From contig JAPPGF010000027.1 of the NCBI GenBank assembly GCA_028875075.1, forward strand, positions 1-64,000: DNA of 64,000 bases, given 5' to 3'. Within the stretch, counting starts at the first letter, position 1. Every line of letters begins with the position of its first letter. This document shows, piece after piece, positions 22,120 through 30,320 of the stretch. The notes under the pieces were generated by a model. The model worked only from the letters and a program-made list of their open reading frames with translations. It was not told the DNA's origin and did no database searches. The stretch is from Gemmatimonadota bacterium. Its GTDB lineage: Bacteria > Gemmatimonadota > Gemmatimonadetes > Longimicrobiales > Gaopeijiaceae. The translations under genes and the position numbers were made by a program.

Positions 22120-22677
22120 TCAATAGTGACAGACCGTGCAGTCACGCGACGCACCCAGCTCAACATGGCACGATACGCACCACCCCATGTTATCGCCTCG
22201 CCACGCCGGGTCGCGTTGCTCGATCGCCCCCATGGTCTCGACCGGTCCGTGGCACTGCTGGCACGTTAGACCGGCATTGATATGACGCATGTGTGGAAAG
22301 TGCGCGTGGTCTGAGATCTTGTATATGCGCACCCACGGGATGACCTCGCCGCGCTCCGCGAAATCGAGCACCTCCTGCACGGCACCGGGGTTCTCCGTGC
22401 CCGGGATCAACCGATGGCAACCCACACAGGTCGCCACGGGAGGCATTCCAGCGTCCACTGACCGCTCGGCGGAGAAATGACAGTACATACAGTCCATTCC
22501 GTACGTACCTGCGTGGATGTCGTGGCGGAACGGGATCGGCTGGACAGCCTGCGTCTGGACCGCAGGCTGCGCCCCGGGCGTCGCGCCCGTGTCTGTGTCC
22601 TGAGTCTGAACGAAGGCCAGACCCATGGCAGAACCGCCCGCAATCAGGGCGGCAAACAACCATTGTCTGCTTGTCAT
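22120..22677 (-). CDS. actA: alternative complex III pentaheme cytochrome c ActA
   Basis: 185 residues with an N-terminal membrane or signal helix and exactly five CxxCH motifs: CMYCH, CVGCH, CQQCH, CVSCH and CTVCH. This heme count and its position at the head of the act operon identify ActA. It receives electrons from ActB Fe-S clusters in the periplasm. The promoter at 22763-22791 lies about 85 bases upstream. Confidence 0.96.
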   Translation of the reverse strand: MTSRQWLFAALIAGGSAMGLAFVQTQDTDTGATPGAQPAVQTQAVQPIPFRHDIHAGTYGMDCMYCHFSAERSVDAGMPPVATCVGCHRLIPGTENPGAVQEVLDFAERGEVIPWVRIYKISDHAHFPHMRHINAGLTCQQCHGPVETMGAIEQRDPAWRGDNMGWCVSCHVELGASRDCTVCHY

Positions 22678-22762
22678 GCCGATATAGAACAGGGTTCGAT
22701 CAGGCGCCGCGCGTACACTCTCCGTGCGCGCTCGCCGGGAGACTCAGGAAGAAAGCGGAGCG

Positions 22763-22791
22763 AAGGTAGAGACCGCTTTGGGACGTGTCAA
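22763..22791 (-). promoter_or_regulatory. sigma-70-type promoter of the act operon
   Basis: On the minus strand TTGACA (22791-22786), a 17-base spacer and TACCTT (22768-22763). Perfect -35, good -10 and ideal spacing, about 85 bases before the actA start, with no other gene between. Confidence 0.75.
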
Positions 22792-22812
22792 CGGATTTTT
22801 TCTGACGCTCTG

Positions 22813-23370
22813 GTGAACGCGAGCGTGATCGTTCCGTTGCCCTCCGGACCCTCTCTCTACGACGGATTTCGGGAACCGCCCGGACTTCTCCAGACGTCGC
22901 GTGACCTCTGGCGGGACTGGTGCGGACGCCGGGAAATCCCCTTCGGGCGGACCCTGGAGACGGTGTTCAAGACCGCCTCGCTGACTCGCGAAGGCTGCTT
23001 CCGGCTTGAGTATCTCACCCGCTGGGTCATCCGTCGGGTCGTGCGTCCTTCGCCGAATACAACCGGATCCATACCACGTGCCCCGGAAGTCCTTATGTGG
23101 GCAAGCGCAACTGGCGGAGAAGTACGTATACTGTCGCCTCCTCCGTCAACCCGAGCTGCGCTCCCGCACCAGTCCAGACAGAGGTGTAAGACGTTGGGCG
23201 CCAAGCCGGTCGAGTGCCTCACGACGCGTAGCCATGCAGAGCAGCTGAGGATCCGCTACAACTTCGTGTCTGCTACGGGGGTTATCTATTGGACAAACAC
23301 GAACGACCCGGTGACCTATGGTGCATCGCCGCGTTCGCAGCCCACTAGGTACCGCGTGAGGACGCCGTGA
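22813..23370 (+). CDS. doubtful ORF in the act/AbrB intergenic region
   Basis: GTG 22813 to TGA 23370, about 185 codons, ending in a GTGA overlap with the next ORF. The first 75 codons have strong G/C in third positions; the rest looks non-coding, and an antisense frame covers the same bases. No family is recognisable. If it is not a gene, 22792-23366 is an intergenic stretch with nothing else I can identify. Confidence 0.25.
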   Translation: MNASVIVPLPSGPSLYDGFREPPGLLQTSRDLWRDWCGRREIPFGRTLETVFKTASLTREGCFRLEYLTRWVIRRVVRPSPNTTGSIPRAPEVLMWASATGGEVRILSPPPSTRAALPHQSRQRCKTLGAKPVECLTTRSHAEQLRIRYNFVSATGVIYWTNTNDPVTYGASPRSQPTRYRVRTP

Positions 23371-23663
23371 CTGCAACTCTCCCACCTAAGCCGGGTCCGC
23401 CCTCGCGCGGACAGTATGTCGCGAATGTGAGCCATCTGGGCCGCTTCTGGGACGTCTTTCTCGAGTTCGACGACGACCCGAAGCGTCCCGACATCTGCCG
23501 TGGCGTCCTCTGCTTCTGTCCGTCCGACCGCAACGAGGGAGAACAACCCAGGCGGACGACTGCCATCATCGTAGAGTCGTCGTACGAAGACGCACTACAC
23601 AAGGCGCGCAGCTTCGAGCAGCACCAGCTCGTCGGGTTCTTGCGCTCGGTGCTGCCGGACTGA
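23367..23663 (+). CDS. hypothetical protein, 98 residues
   Basis: GTG start with GAGG nine bases upstream. The protein begins Pro-rich, then contains GRFWDVFLEFDDDPKR, a pair of cysteines (CRGVLCFCPSD) and a helical end (SSYEDALHKARSFEQHQLVG). No family recognised; composition looks like a genuine small soluble protein. It precedes the AbrB-type gene but has its own distance and the latter has a separate promoter. Confidence 0.55.
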   Translation: MTATLPPKPGPPSRGQYVANVSHLGRFWDVFLEFDDDPKRPDICRGVLCFCPSDRNEGEQPRRTTAIIVESSYEDALHKARSFEQHQLVGFLRSVLPD

Positions 23664-23746
23664 GACGGTTACGGGTTTCCCAAGAGGTGCAGGTGCGTCA
23701 CACAAGCGCCTCATATCGACGGAACCCGAAAATCCCCGAACCTGCT

Positions 23747-23775
23747 TTGCCGCAAACGCGGGAAATCCCTACATT
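23747..23775 (+). promoter_or_regulatory. promoter of the AbrB-family gene
   Basis: TTGCCG (23747-23752), 17-base spacer, TACATT (23770-23775), ending 32 bases before the ATG at 23808. Good match to a housekeeping promoter. Confidence 0.6.
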
Positions 23776-23807
23776 CCTTGAACTTGAACCTTCGGCTCGG
23801 GGGTCTA

Positions 23808-23999
23808 ATGGCCATTTACCGCACACTCTACTACGGCGACGTCGTGGTGGGGGTCGGTGGCCGGATCACGATTCCGCAGGAGATGCGTGAGGACTTGGGG
23901 ATGGACGAGGGGGACACGCTCACAATCCGAGTAGAGGAAACTCACCAAGGAGCGCGTCAGATGGTGCTCTGGCGCGCGGAGCAACAACCGGAGGAGTAG
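23808..23999 (+). CDS. AbrB/SpoVT-type DNA-binding protein
   Basis: 63 residues from ATG 23808. The swapped-hairpin DNA-binding fold is visible as VGGRITIPQEMREDLGMDEG followed by DTLTIRVEE. Such proteins are transition-state regulators or antitoxins. No toxin gene follows (the next gene is convergent and 150 bases away), so a stand-alone regulator is more likely. An open frame ten codons longer lacks a ribosome site. A G/C hairpin (GGCCCCG/CGGGGGC) follows the stop at about 24002 and may end transcription. Confidence 0.8.
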   Translation: MAIYRTLYYGDVVVGVGGRITIPQEMREDLGMDEGDTLTIRVEETHQGARQMVLWRAEQQPEE

Positions 24000-24150
24000 A
24001 AGGCCCCGCACGGGGGCGGCCAGCTCCCGGCATGGTTCGTCGTCCAGACGGCGACGGGAAACCAACCTGCCAGCGCTGGGAGCATTTGCTCCGCCACGCG
24101 CTGCATAAGGCTTAGCCGGACTAGAGCCCCATAGCAACTACAAAGAGGTA

Positions 24151-25554
24151 CTAGGGCGGTCCTTCGAGGTCCACCCAACGCAGTAAAGGCGCGAGCGGCC
24201 CCTGGCCGTCGTGGTGCCACCAGGGAGGTGGGAACGGGACTTCGGAAAGTGCACAGATGCGTACCGCCCCGATCTCACCGAGCCCGGCAGCCAAGAGTTC
24301 GCGGTGAATAGGCTGCAACCCCGCCAAGCCAACCGTCTGGAGGTGTGCGCCCAGTGGCGCCAGATGGGTGCACGCTTCCCACGCCTCGCGCACCGGGTGC
24401 ACGCGCACACTCCGGGCAACGCACGGCTCTGGGACGGCTGCGGGCTCAAGTACGACCGTCCACGCGGTCCCCGGTGCGCTAAAGACTTCTACGGCCTCGC
24501 CTGCTGCGGCGCGCAGCTCCGCTGTGCTCCGAAGCTGCTGTAGCCAAGCACCCTCCGCTGGAGTCACTTTCGCCGCCGGAAGAACGCTCTCCAGAACGTC
24601 GAGAGCCGCCGCCAAGGCAGCGGCAAAACCCTGAGGGCTCACTGCCCCTCCCTCCTCCACAAAGAAAGCGTGCGGCGATACGCACCCGCGCTGATCGAAC
24701 ATGGCGACCGCCCGAGCGCAGGTTTCGGCAACGTCTTCGAGCCCGCCAGCAGCGAAGGCTTCACGACCGAGCACGGCCGCGCTTATTCGGTGATGGTAAA
24801 GCACAAGACGCGTAGCCGCCCGAACGCGAGTCCGCACTGCGCGAATGGTTTCGTCGCCGCCGTACACGACCACGGCATCTGCCTCGTCCAAGGCGGCCTG
24901 TTCCGCTGCGGAAGTGCCGCCTTCCCAGTACACCACCGCAGCCATCGCAGCGAGCTCTGGCGCCACCTCGGCAAGTGCACGAGTGAACAGTACTGGAAGC
25001 ACGACATCGGCACGGCCTGGCTTCACCAGAGCGGATGATCCGATGAGCAGGGCGCGGACGAGAGACGTTGCGGACACACCGGGCACGGTGCTAGCGCCCA
25101 GGTGGAGTGAGAGCGAGGGAGCGTACGATCGGACCCGCAGACCGCCGGGCACCCCTGGAGAGTTCACAAAGCGGTCGAGCGCGGCAGGATCATGCAGCTC
25201 GGCCGCGAGCATTGCGAGTAGCCGCTGTTCAGTCCAGTCGCGCGCCATTCCGTCGATCACGGCGCGTGCCATCCCAGCCGAGAGGCCTGCCGTCGGTGGC
25301 AGGCGCTCCTCGGCCTCGCGACGGAGTGGATCGTCGCGGTCAAGAAAGCGTGCGCCCGCCCGACCAATCAGGGCGGCACGACAGCGTGCCGTATGATCCG
25401 CGACCACAATCCCACGTGCCGCCCGAAGCGTGCGTGCGAGCCCGCGGCACGCTTCGGCATCCAAGCACGGCCAGCGTAGGCCGTCAGCCGTCAAAGTGGT
25501 AAGCCCCGGGGGCAGTGTGTTGGCCGGCACCGCCCAAGCGTCGAACGCGCTCAC
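24151..25554 (-). CDS. luxC: acyl-CoA/acyl-protein reductase, LuxC family
   Basis: About 467 residues of the aldehyde-dehydrogenase-like LuxC family, which reduces an activated fatty acyl group to aldehyde with NADPH. The catalytic cysteine region is FDQRGCVSPHAFFVEEGG; a nucleotide-fold segment LLIGSSALVKPGRADVVLPV precedes it. GTG 25554 overlaps the luxE stop (GTGA); the longer open frame to 25614 overlaps luxE by 64 bases and is less likely. Partner of the adjacent acyl-protein synthetase. No luciferase luxA/B is in the window, so bioluminescence is not implied. Confidence 0.85.
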   Translation of the reverse strand: MSAFDAWAVPANTLPPGLTTLTADGLRWPCLDAEACRGLARTLRAARGIVVADHTARCRAALIGRAGARFLDRDDPLRREAEERLPPTAGLSAGMARAVIDGMARDWTEQRLLAMLAAELHDPAALDRFVNSPGVPGGLRVRSYAPSLSLHLGASTVPGVSATSLVRALLIGSSALVKPGRADVVLPVLFTRALAEVAPELAAMAAVVYWEGGTSAAEQAALDEADAVVVYGGDETIRAVRTRVRAATRLVLYHHRISAAVLGREAFAAGGLEDVAETCARAVAMFDQRGCVSPHAFFVEEGGAVSPQGFAAALAAALDVLESVLPAAKVTPAEGAWLQQLRSTAELRAAAGEAVEVFSAPGTAWTVVLEPAAVPEPCVARSVRVHPVREAWEACTHLAPLGAHLQTVGLAGLQPIHRELLAAGLGEIGAVRICALSEVPFPPPWWHHDGQGPLAPLLRWVDLEGPP

Positions 25555-26708
25555 GGGCCACGCAGGCCCGAGGTCCGCGACCCTCGTAGCAGCTCTTCCA
25601 CCGTAAGCGAGCAACCGCGCGGCTCGGCTCCCGCGATCCGGCCGAGCACCTTGAATCCTCTTGGCAACGCAACCCCAAGGTCGTCAGTGAGCACGCACGC
25701 GACGGAGCCCGCATTGGCCAAGTCTAGATGGCATAGAAGCCCCTCCCGACCGTCGGCCACCGAACCAAGTGTTATCGGGTCAAGAACGCGAGTCCGTACC
25801 CAGGGCGGCGGCACAAGGAAGCGATCGCTCGGCAGCCCGCGACCGAGATCTGGATGTTTGAGTACCGGCTCGTAGAACTGAGACATCAACTCCGTCATCC
25901 CGTACTCGTTGACAATCATCTCGGAAGGGATGCCGAGGTAGTAGTGGACGCCCGCATACAGTTCGCCGCGCGCTACGGTTCGGGAGCGGCCCTTGAACCC
26001 TCCGGTCTCCATCAACCGTGAACCGTCGGGCAACCGGACTCGCGTATTCCGAGCCTCAAGCAGGTCGAGGACATGGACGAGTGCAAAAGCCGTGCTCACC
26101 ACCAACACCGGACGCGTTCCGCTCTCCGATGCTGCGAAGACGTCGAGCAGTCGGCCCTCCGCCAATGTGCCGTCCGCCCCGGCCAACCACTCGCTCCCCT
26201 GGCCACCAAACGCCGCCATCACTGTCGCCACCATGTGGCTGAGTGACGAGTCGGCAGCGTCCGACGGCGAGGGCATCATCGCGAGCAAGGGCAGGCGGCC
26301 GCCCTCTGGAAGCACGTGCGCCCGAAATGGGGGCAACACAGCGGCGCGGTAGAGGGCGAGGCTCGCTACGGCGTGCTCACCACGGCGGGTCGGACCTCCG
26401 GTCGTGCCACTTGTGCGGAATACCGCTTCGGGTGAACGGCCCGGCTCAAGCGAGCGCAGCCGCACGTGTCGAAACGCGGAGGTTGGCACTGGCGGAATGT
26501 CCTCCCACCTCGTCACGGTGTCAGCCGTGGCGCCGCGGTCGGCGCAGTACCTACGGTAGTTCTCATTGCGAGCGAGCTGCCACCGAAAGACTCGCAAGGC
26601 CCAGCAGTCGAACTCGTCGGGAGGGAGGGGCCGAGCAACCCCTCGCGCGAACAGCGAGGAGAGACCGCGCGCAAGCACGCCGAAGGACTCGCCGGTGGCA
26701 CGCGTCAT
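25551..26708 (-). CDS. luxE: acyl-protein synthetase, LuxE family
   Basis: About 385 residues of the ANL-like LuxE family, which activates a fatty acid as acyl-AMP and hands it, via an acyl-enzyme, to LuxC. Seen: FRTSGTTGGPTRRGEH (adenylation loop), a central FALVHVLDLLEARN block and NEYGMTELMSQFYEPV, typical of LuxE and phenylacetate-CoA-ligase relatives. ATG 26708 is chosen because the open frame to 26768 overlaps the upstream gene. Overlaps luxC downstream. Confidence 0.85.
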   Translation of the reverse strand: MTRATGESFGVLARGLSSLFARGVARPLPPDEFDCWALRVFRWQLARNENYRRYCADRGATADTVTRWEDIPPVPTSAFRHVRLRSLEPGRSPEAVFRTSGTTGGPTRRGEHAVASLALYRAAVLPPFRAHVLPEGGRLPLLAMMPSPSDAADSSLSHMVATVMAAFGGQGSEWLAGADGTLAEGRLLDVFAASESGTRPVLVVSTAFALVHVLDLLEARNTRVRLPDGSRLMETGGFKGRSRTVARGELYAGVHYYLGIPSEMIVNEYGMTELMSQFYEPVLKHPDLGRGLPSDRFLVPPPWVRTRVLDPITLGSVADGREGLLCHLDLANAGSVACVLTDDLGVALPRGFKVLGRIAGAEPRGCSLTVEELLRGSRTSGLRGP

Positions 26709-26740
26709 AGGCCGATAGTGGGCTCCGCCTGCCGCAGCAT

Positions 26741-27010
26741 TCAACCGGGCCCTGAATGCCGGACCCATCCGGGCTCAGACGTTCCCGACTGCAGGACTTT
26801 CTGCTGGAGGCGAGCCCCCTCCCTATCGGCGAAACCAAGGAGCTCGGCGAGTAGTCCGCGCACAGCCGTGTAGTCGTCCTTCGGGAAATCCTGGCCTTCC
26901 GTTCGTGCGATCGCTCCCTCCAGCGACTCCAACTCGTGAAGCGCCTTGGCGGCGGCCCGGCGGAGCCGGTTTAGCGCCTTGCGAGCTTCAGAAGTAGCTG
27001 CGTCACTCAT
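26741..27010 (-). CDS. small charged helical protein upstream of luxE/luxC
   Basis: 89 residues, largely helical and charged (RKALNRLRRAAAKALHELES, LLAELLGFADREGARLQQ), probably a coiled coil or helical bundle. No family recognised. Ends 32 bases before luxE on the same strand, so it is likely the first gene of a three-gene operon and might be an accessory or acyl-carrying partner; that role is a guess. Confidence 0.6.
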   Translation of the reverse strand: MSDAATSEARKALNRLRRAAAKALHELESLEGAIARTEGQDFPKDDYTAVRGLLAELLGFADREGARLQQKVLQSGTSEPGWVRHSGPG

Positions 27011-27738
27011 TCGTTAGGTCAGGGTTGTCAGGTAGCGTACTTTGCGGGAGTACGTCCGTCAGCCTGCCCCCCGCCTTCCATATGACTTGCCGCCCCGTCC
27101 CCGTCCAGCCACCCCCCGCAACAACCGCGGCAGCCATGGTAACGACTCCCCAAGGGTTATCCCAGCGAGGTCGCGGCGGGGTCAGTGCTAAGATCCCGGT
27201 GCAGTAGGTTCAGTCCGGACGCTACCGGGAGCTCTGGGCCCGCCCAGCAGTCGCGCTGTTCGCACTCCACGTCGGCCCGATAGTGTCGGGACTGAAAAGG
27301 TCGATGACGGCAATCCGTCTTCGTCCCCGCGGTGGAATTGATGGACCTCAACAGGTGGAGCCATTGGGTTTACCCGTGCCGGTCGTCCACCCCGGTGGAC
27401 GAGTATCTCGTCAAGACACATAGGAAGGAATGGGGTCTTATGTAAGCCCTCCATGTTATTCGGTTCGGGCTGGTCGTGGTTCTGGCGGTCTCGGGGTGCG
27501 TGGTGCGCCCACACCGCCAGGATTAGAGCAGGGGCTGCTGGGTGCGGTCACGCTGGAGCCGGGTGACACCCTACCGCCGACCTGAGAGTCGCGCGGCTAC
27601 CCGGTGTAGGCGGCACGCAAAGCGTCGGGCGCAACCTGTCTACCGCCTGTTCCCCGAACGACCCCGTGGCGGTCTGTCGCCGCGGGTTTCGGGTCCTATC
27701 GCCGGAACGATGCCACAATTCCGGGGGTCTCCTCAGCC
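27011..27738. other. 728-base intergenic region
   Basis: No intact gene seen. It holds a perfect hairpin (CGTCCACC/GGTGGACG, about 27387-27405) and the lipoprotein-like relic listed separately. Short open frames on both strands show no family features. Confidence 0.5.
27455..27585 (+). pseudogene. possible broken small lipoprotein gene
   Basis: In one frame 27455-27526 encodes a lipoprotein-like signal, VIRFGLVVVLAVSGC then VVRPHRQD and a stop, without a usable start codon. In the next frame 27520-27585 continues LEQGLLGAVTLEPGDTLPPT to a stop. Together they look like one frameshifted lipoprotein gene. Short and unconfirmed. Confidence 0.3.
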
Positions 27739-28746
27739 ATGTCCGAGAAAAACCTCGATCTCGTCGTCGTCGGAGCGGGGCCATGCGGAATCGCCGCGGG
27801 TGCGGCCGCCCGAGCCGCCGGCCTCAGGACGGTTCTCTTCGACCGCGGTTGCGTCACACAGTCGCTGATCGGCTACCCGTACTACATGACATTCTTCAGC
27901 ACCGCTGAGAAACTGGAAATCGCAGGTGTGCCGTTCACGATCCCCGATAGCAAGCCGACACGGAGAGACGCGCTGGCTTATTTCAGGCGTGTCGTGCGTC
28001 AGCGTGAGCTCGATGTTCGTCAGTACGAGGAAGTGACCTCGGTGACCGGAGTCGAAGGTGACATTACGGTCCACACGAGGTGCTTGAGCGGCGTCGAGCG
28101 TGCGGTGCGTACACGGGCGGTCGCGATCGCCACCGGCGGATTCTCCGAGCCCAACTGGCTCCGTGTCCCCGGCGAGGATCTCCCAAAGGTATTGCACTAC
28201 TATCGCGAGCCGTATCCGTTCTACGATCAAGACGTCCTAGTCGTCGGCGGACGCAACTCGGCGGTCGAGTCAGCGCTTGAGTTGCACAGGAACGGTGCAC
28301 GCGTGACCATGGTCCATTTCGAGGACACGCTCGATCCCGGGGTGAAAGCATGGGTGATCCCGGACATCGCCAATCGCCTGGAGAACGGCGAGATCCAGAT
28401 GTACTACCGACACCGGGTAGCCGAGGTGAAACCGGACAGCGTCGTACTGCGCGCAGAGCACACTAGACGCACGGTTGAGCTTCCGAATCAGTGGGTGCTC
28501 GCCATGACCGGCTGGCGCGCGGATCAGCAGTTGCTGCGCTCCCTCGGTGTTGAGATCGACGACACAACCGGGATCCCGACCTACGACCCCTCTACCATGC
28601 AGACCAACGTGCCCGGAGTGTTCGTCGCGGGCGTGCTGGCGGCGGGGAACGACGCCAACAAGATCTTCATCGAGAACGGTCGGGATCATGGTGCACTGAT
28701 TGCGCGCGCGCTCGTCGACTCCAGAGCGCATTCGTCTTCTCGATGA
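27739..28746 (+). CDS. ypdA: YpdA-type flavoprotein (putative bacillithiol-disulfide reductase)
   Basis: 335 residues. Two dinucleotide-binding motifs, VVVGAGPCGIAAGAAAR (FAD) and VLVVGGRNSAVESALEL (NADPH), and the YpdA signature YPYYMTFFSTAEKLEIAGVPF with PTRRDALAYFRRVV. It lacks the redox CxxC of thioredoxin reductase, as YpdA does. In bacteria making bacillithiol this enzyme recycles its disulfide, which fits Gemmatimonadota, Bacteroidota, Acidobacteriota or Firmicutes. Bacillithiol synthesis genes are not in the window. ATG 27739 follows a G-rich ribosome site; it ends 39 bases before convergent ygfZ. Confidence 0.85.
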   Translation: MSEKNLDLVVVGAGPCGIAAGAAARAAGLRTVLFDRGCVTQSLIGYPYYMTFFSTAEKLEIAGVPFTIPDSKPTRRDALAYFRRVVRQRELDVRQYEEVTSVTGVEGDITVHTRCLSGVERAVRTRAVAIATGGFSEPNWLRVPGEDLPKVLHYYREPYPFYDQDVLVVGGRNSAVESALELHRNGARVTMVHFEDTLDPGVKAWVIPDIANRLENGEIQMYYRHRVAEVKPDSVVLRAEHTRRTVELPNQWVLAMTGWRADQQLLRSLGVEIDDTTGIPTYDPSTMQTNVPGVFVAGVLAAGNDANKIFIENGRDHGALIARALVDSRAHSSSR

Positions 28747-28785
28747 CGCAAGCGCGCCGCTGGCCGGCAGAGCTCAGTGCCGCGG

Positions 28786-29850
28786 TCAAGCCCGCCACCA
28801 CTCGTCACCGTCATGCGCCTGGAGCCCTACAGCCGTAACGACAGGGCCACCGGCAGCGCTGACAGAGACCCTGCCGGGGACATCAACCTCGCGCCGCAGA
28901 TAGCCGAGTCCCAACAATTCGCCTGCCCGAGGCGAGTTCGCCACCGTGGTCATAGTTCCCACTGGAGTATCCCTGCCCGGAATCCAAAGCTGGGCGCCGG
29001 CCTCGACGAGGGTTGTGCCTCCGAGTTTGAGGCCACGGAGATGGCGGTTGACGTGGCCGCGATCACGGATCCGCACAATCACCTCCTGTCCCGTGTAACA
29101 ACCCTTGGTGTGATCAATCGCACGCACGTCGAGTCCAGCCTCCGGCGGCAGCGTGCGACCGTCGAGTTCGGAACCCCACGCGGGCCTTCCTGCTTCGACA
29201 CGCAGTGCGTCACGATCCTCGCGCTCGAGTGGAGCGGCACCCGCTTCGATCAGGCGTTCCCGGAGCACTGCAATGTTCGTGGGATCCGTGACCACATCGA
29301 AGGTGGCCGTGGCCAGCTCACCACTCCGGATCACAAAGATCCCGGCACTGCCGATGTCCACCCACACCCAGGCGTCCTCGGGGAGCGCGGTGAGCTCATG
29401 TTCTTCCAAGCGGAGCCCGATCACCTCGCGCGTGAGCAACGTCGCCGCTTCCGGACCGGCAACTGTGAGCGCGCCAATACGGCCAGTGTCGTCGAAAGCG
29501 TGGGCCAGGCGTGGAGGCAGAAAACGGTTGACGTGCGCAAGGAAGCCGTTCAGCGCTGATGCGGCGAGCTCGAGCAGGAGTCCGTCACCGTCGCGTGGAC
29601 CATGCACGACATGGAGGTCCGCCACCATCCTACCCTTGGGGGTGAGCGCCGCCGAGTAACGGCCCTGCCCCCGTCGTAACCCGCGGTCCCCGGGTGCCGG
29701 AGGCGCGGGGATCCGACTCGTGAGAATGCCTTCGAGCATGCTCCCCGGATCTCGGCCAACCACTCTTACGAACGCGCGGTCTGGACGGTCGGCTACAGCG
29801 ACGCCGCCAAGCGCCGCCCGATATCCGACTGATCTGGTGGGCATTCTCAC
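28786..29850 (-). CDS. ygfZ: folate-binding YgfZ/GcvT-fold protein
   Basis: 354 residues with the GcvT fold. The signature KGCYTGQEVIVRIRDRG, with its conserved cysteine, is diagnostic for YgfZ/IBA57-type proteins, which help make or repair Fe-S clusters in a tetrahydrofolate-dependent way. It is not the glycine-cleavage T protein, in which this motif is different. It stands alone, convergent with ypdA. Confidence 0.85.
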   Translation of the reverse strand: MRMPTRSVGYRAALGGVAVADRPDRAFVRVVGRDPGSMLEGILTSRIPAPPAPGDRGLRRGQGRYSAALTPKGRMVADLHVVHGPRDGDGLLLELAASALNGFLAHVNRFLPPRLAHAFDDTGRIGALTVAGPEAATLLTREVIGLRLEEHELTALPEDAWVWVDIGSAGIFVIRSGELATATFDVVTDPTNIAVLRERLIEAGAAPLEREDRDALRVEAGRPAWGSELDGRTLPPEAGLDVRAIDHTKGCYTGQEVIVRIRDRGHVNRHLRGLKLGGTTLVEAGAQLWIPGRDTPVGTMTTVANSPRAGELLGLGYLRREVDVPGRVSVSAAGGPVVTAVGLQAHDGDEWWRA

Positions 29851-30046
29851 CGCCGTGGTCCGCCGGCCCCTTCTGGGTCCCCCTGCTGGGTCAGCTGGCG
29901 GAGGAACAGCACGGAGTGCGCTTGATCCCGTAAAGGAATACCGGACGGGCCACCCTCATTGCTCTTCTCATCGCATGCCGAGTGCCAGATGCGGTCCCTC
30001 GGGACGCCGTGGACACGCCGACCCGGTCTGCCTTCGGTACTCGGTC

Positions 30047-30190
30047 CTAGGTTAGAGTTCGCGTCAACCTCTCAAGCATCACGAGGTGCGTGGCTTCATT
30101 GCTCAGGCTGCACTTCACGTATTCGACAAGTTGATCCGCCGGGATGGCTCTCAAGCCGTCGCTCCTCGCGCAGGAACCGTTCGCACACCG
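30047..30190 (-). pseudogene. relic resembling the C-terminal part of a serine recombinase
   Basis: A minus-strand frame reads RCANGSCARSDGLRAIPADQ, then LVEYVKCSLSNEATHLVM and LERLTRTLT to TAG at 30047. A small cysteine pair followed by IPADQLVEYV matches the zinc-ribbon and following helix of large serine recombinases (Cys pair, then IPAxxLexxV). Upstream the frame is stopped, and the adjacent frame carries ERAGYVGV, as if frameshifted. Too short for certainty, but it points to a past integrated element. Confidence 0.35.
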
Positions 30191-30227
30191 ACATAGCCAG
30201 CACGCTCAGCCCTCGAACCAAGGATGG

Positions 30228-30246
30228 CTTTCACGGTGCGTGAAAG
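30228..30246. repeat. inverted repeat upstream of the recombinase-like relic
   Basis: CTTTCAC, five-base loop, GTGAAAG. A perfect seven-base stem within the lon/ygfZ gap. It could be a protein-binding site or the remnant of an element end; no direct repeat flanks were seen. Confidence 0.5.
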
Positions 30247-30320
30247 TGCCCGGCCAGCGGGTCGTTCCGCCCGAGTCGGGCGCAGGCGATCCGCCGGACG
30301 GGACCCGCTCGTTCCACCGG

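Larger units (their letters stand above)
29851..30320. other. 470-base region between ygfZ and lon
   Basis: No intact gene. Contains the recombinase-like relic (30047-30190) and an inverted repeat (30228-30246), both listed. I see no lon terminator with a T-run here. Confidence 0.5.

Noticed and set aside
22477-22812. N-terminal part of a 297-codon plus-strand frame
   Set aside because: Antisense to actA and covers its promoter; only the part after 22813 was kept as a doubtful ORF.
28786-29850. glycine cleavage T protein
   Set aside because: The KGCYTGQE motif is that of YgfZ; calling it gcvT because of the gcv genes at 9-12 kb would be wrong.
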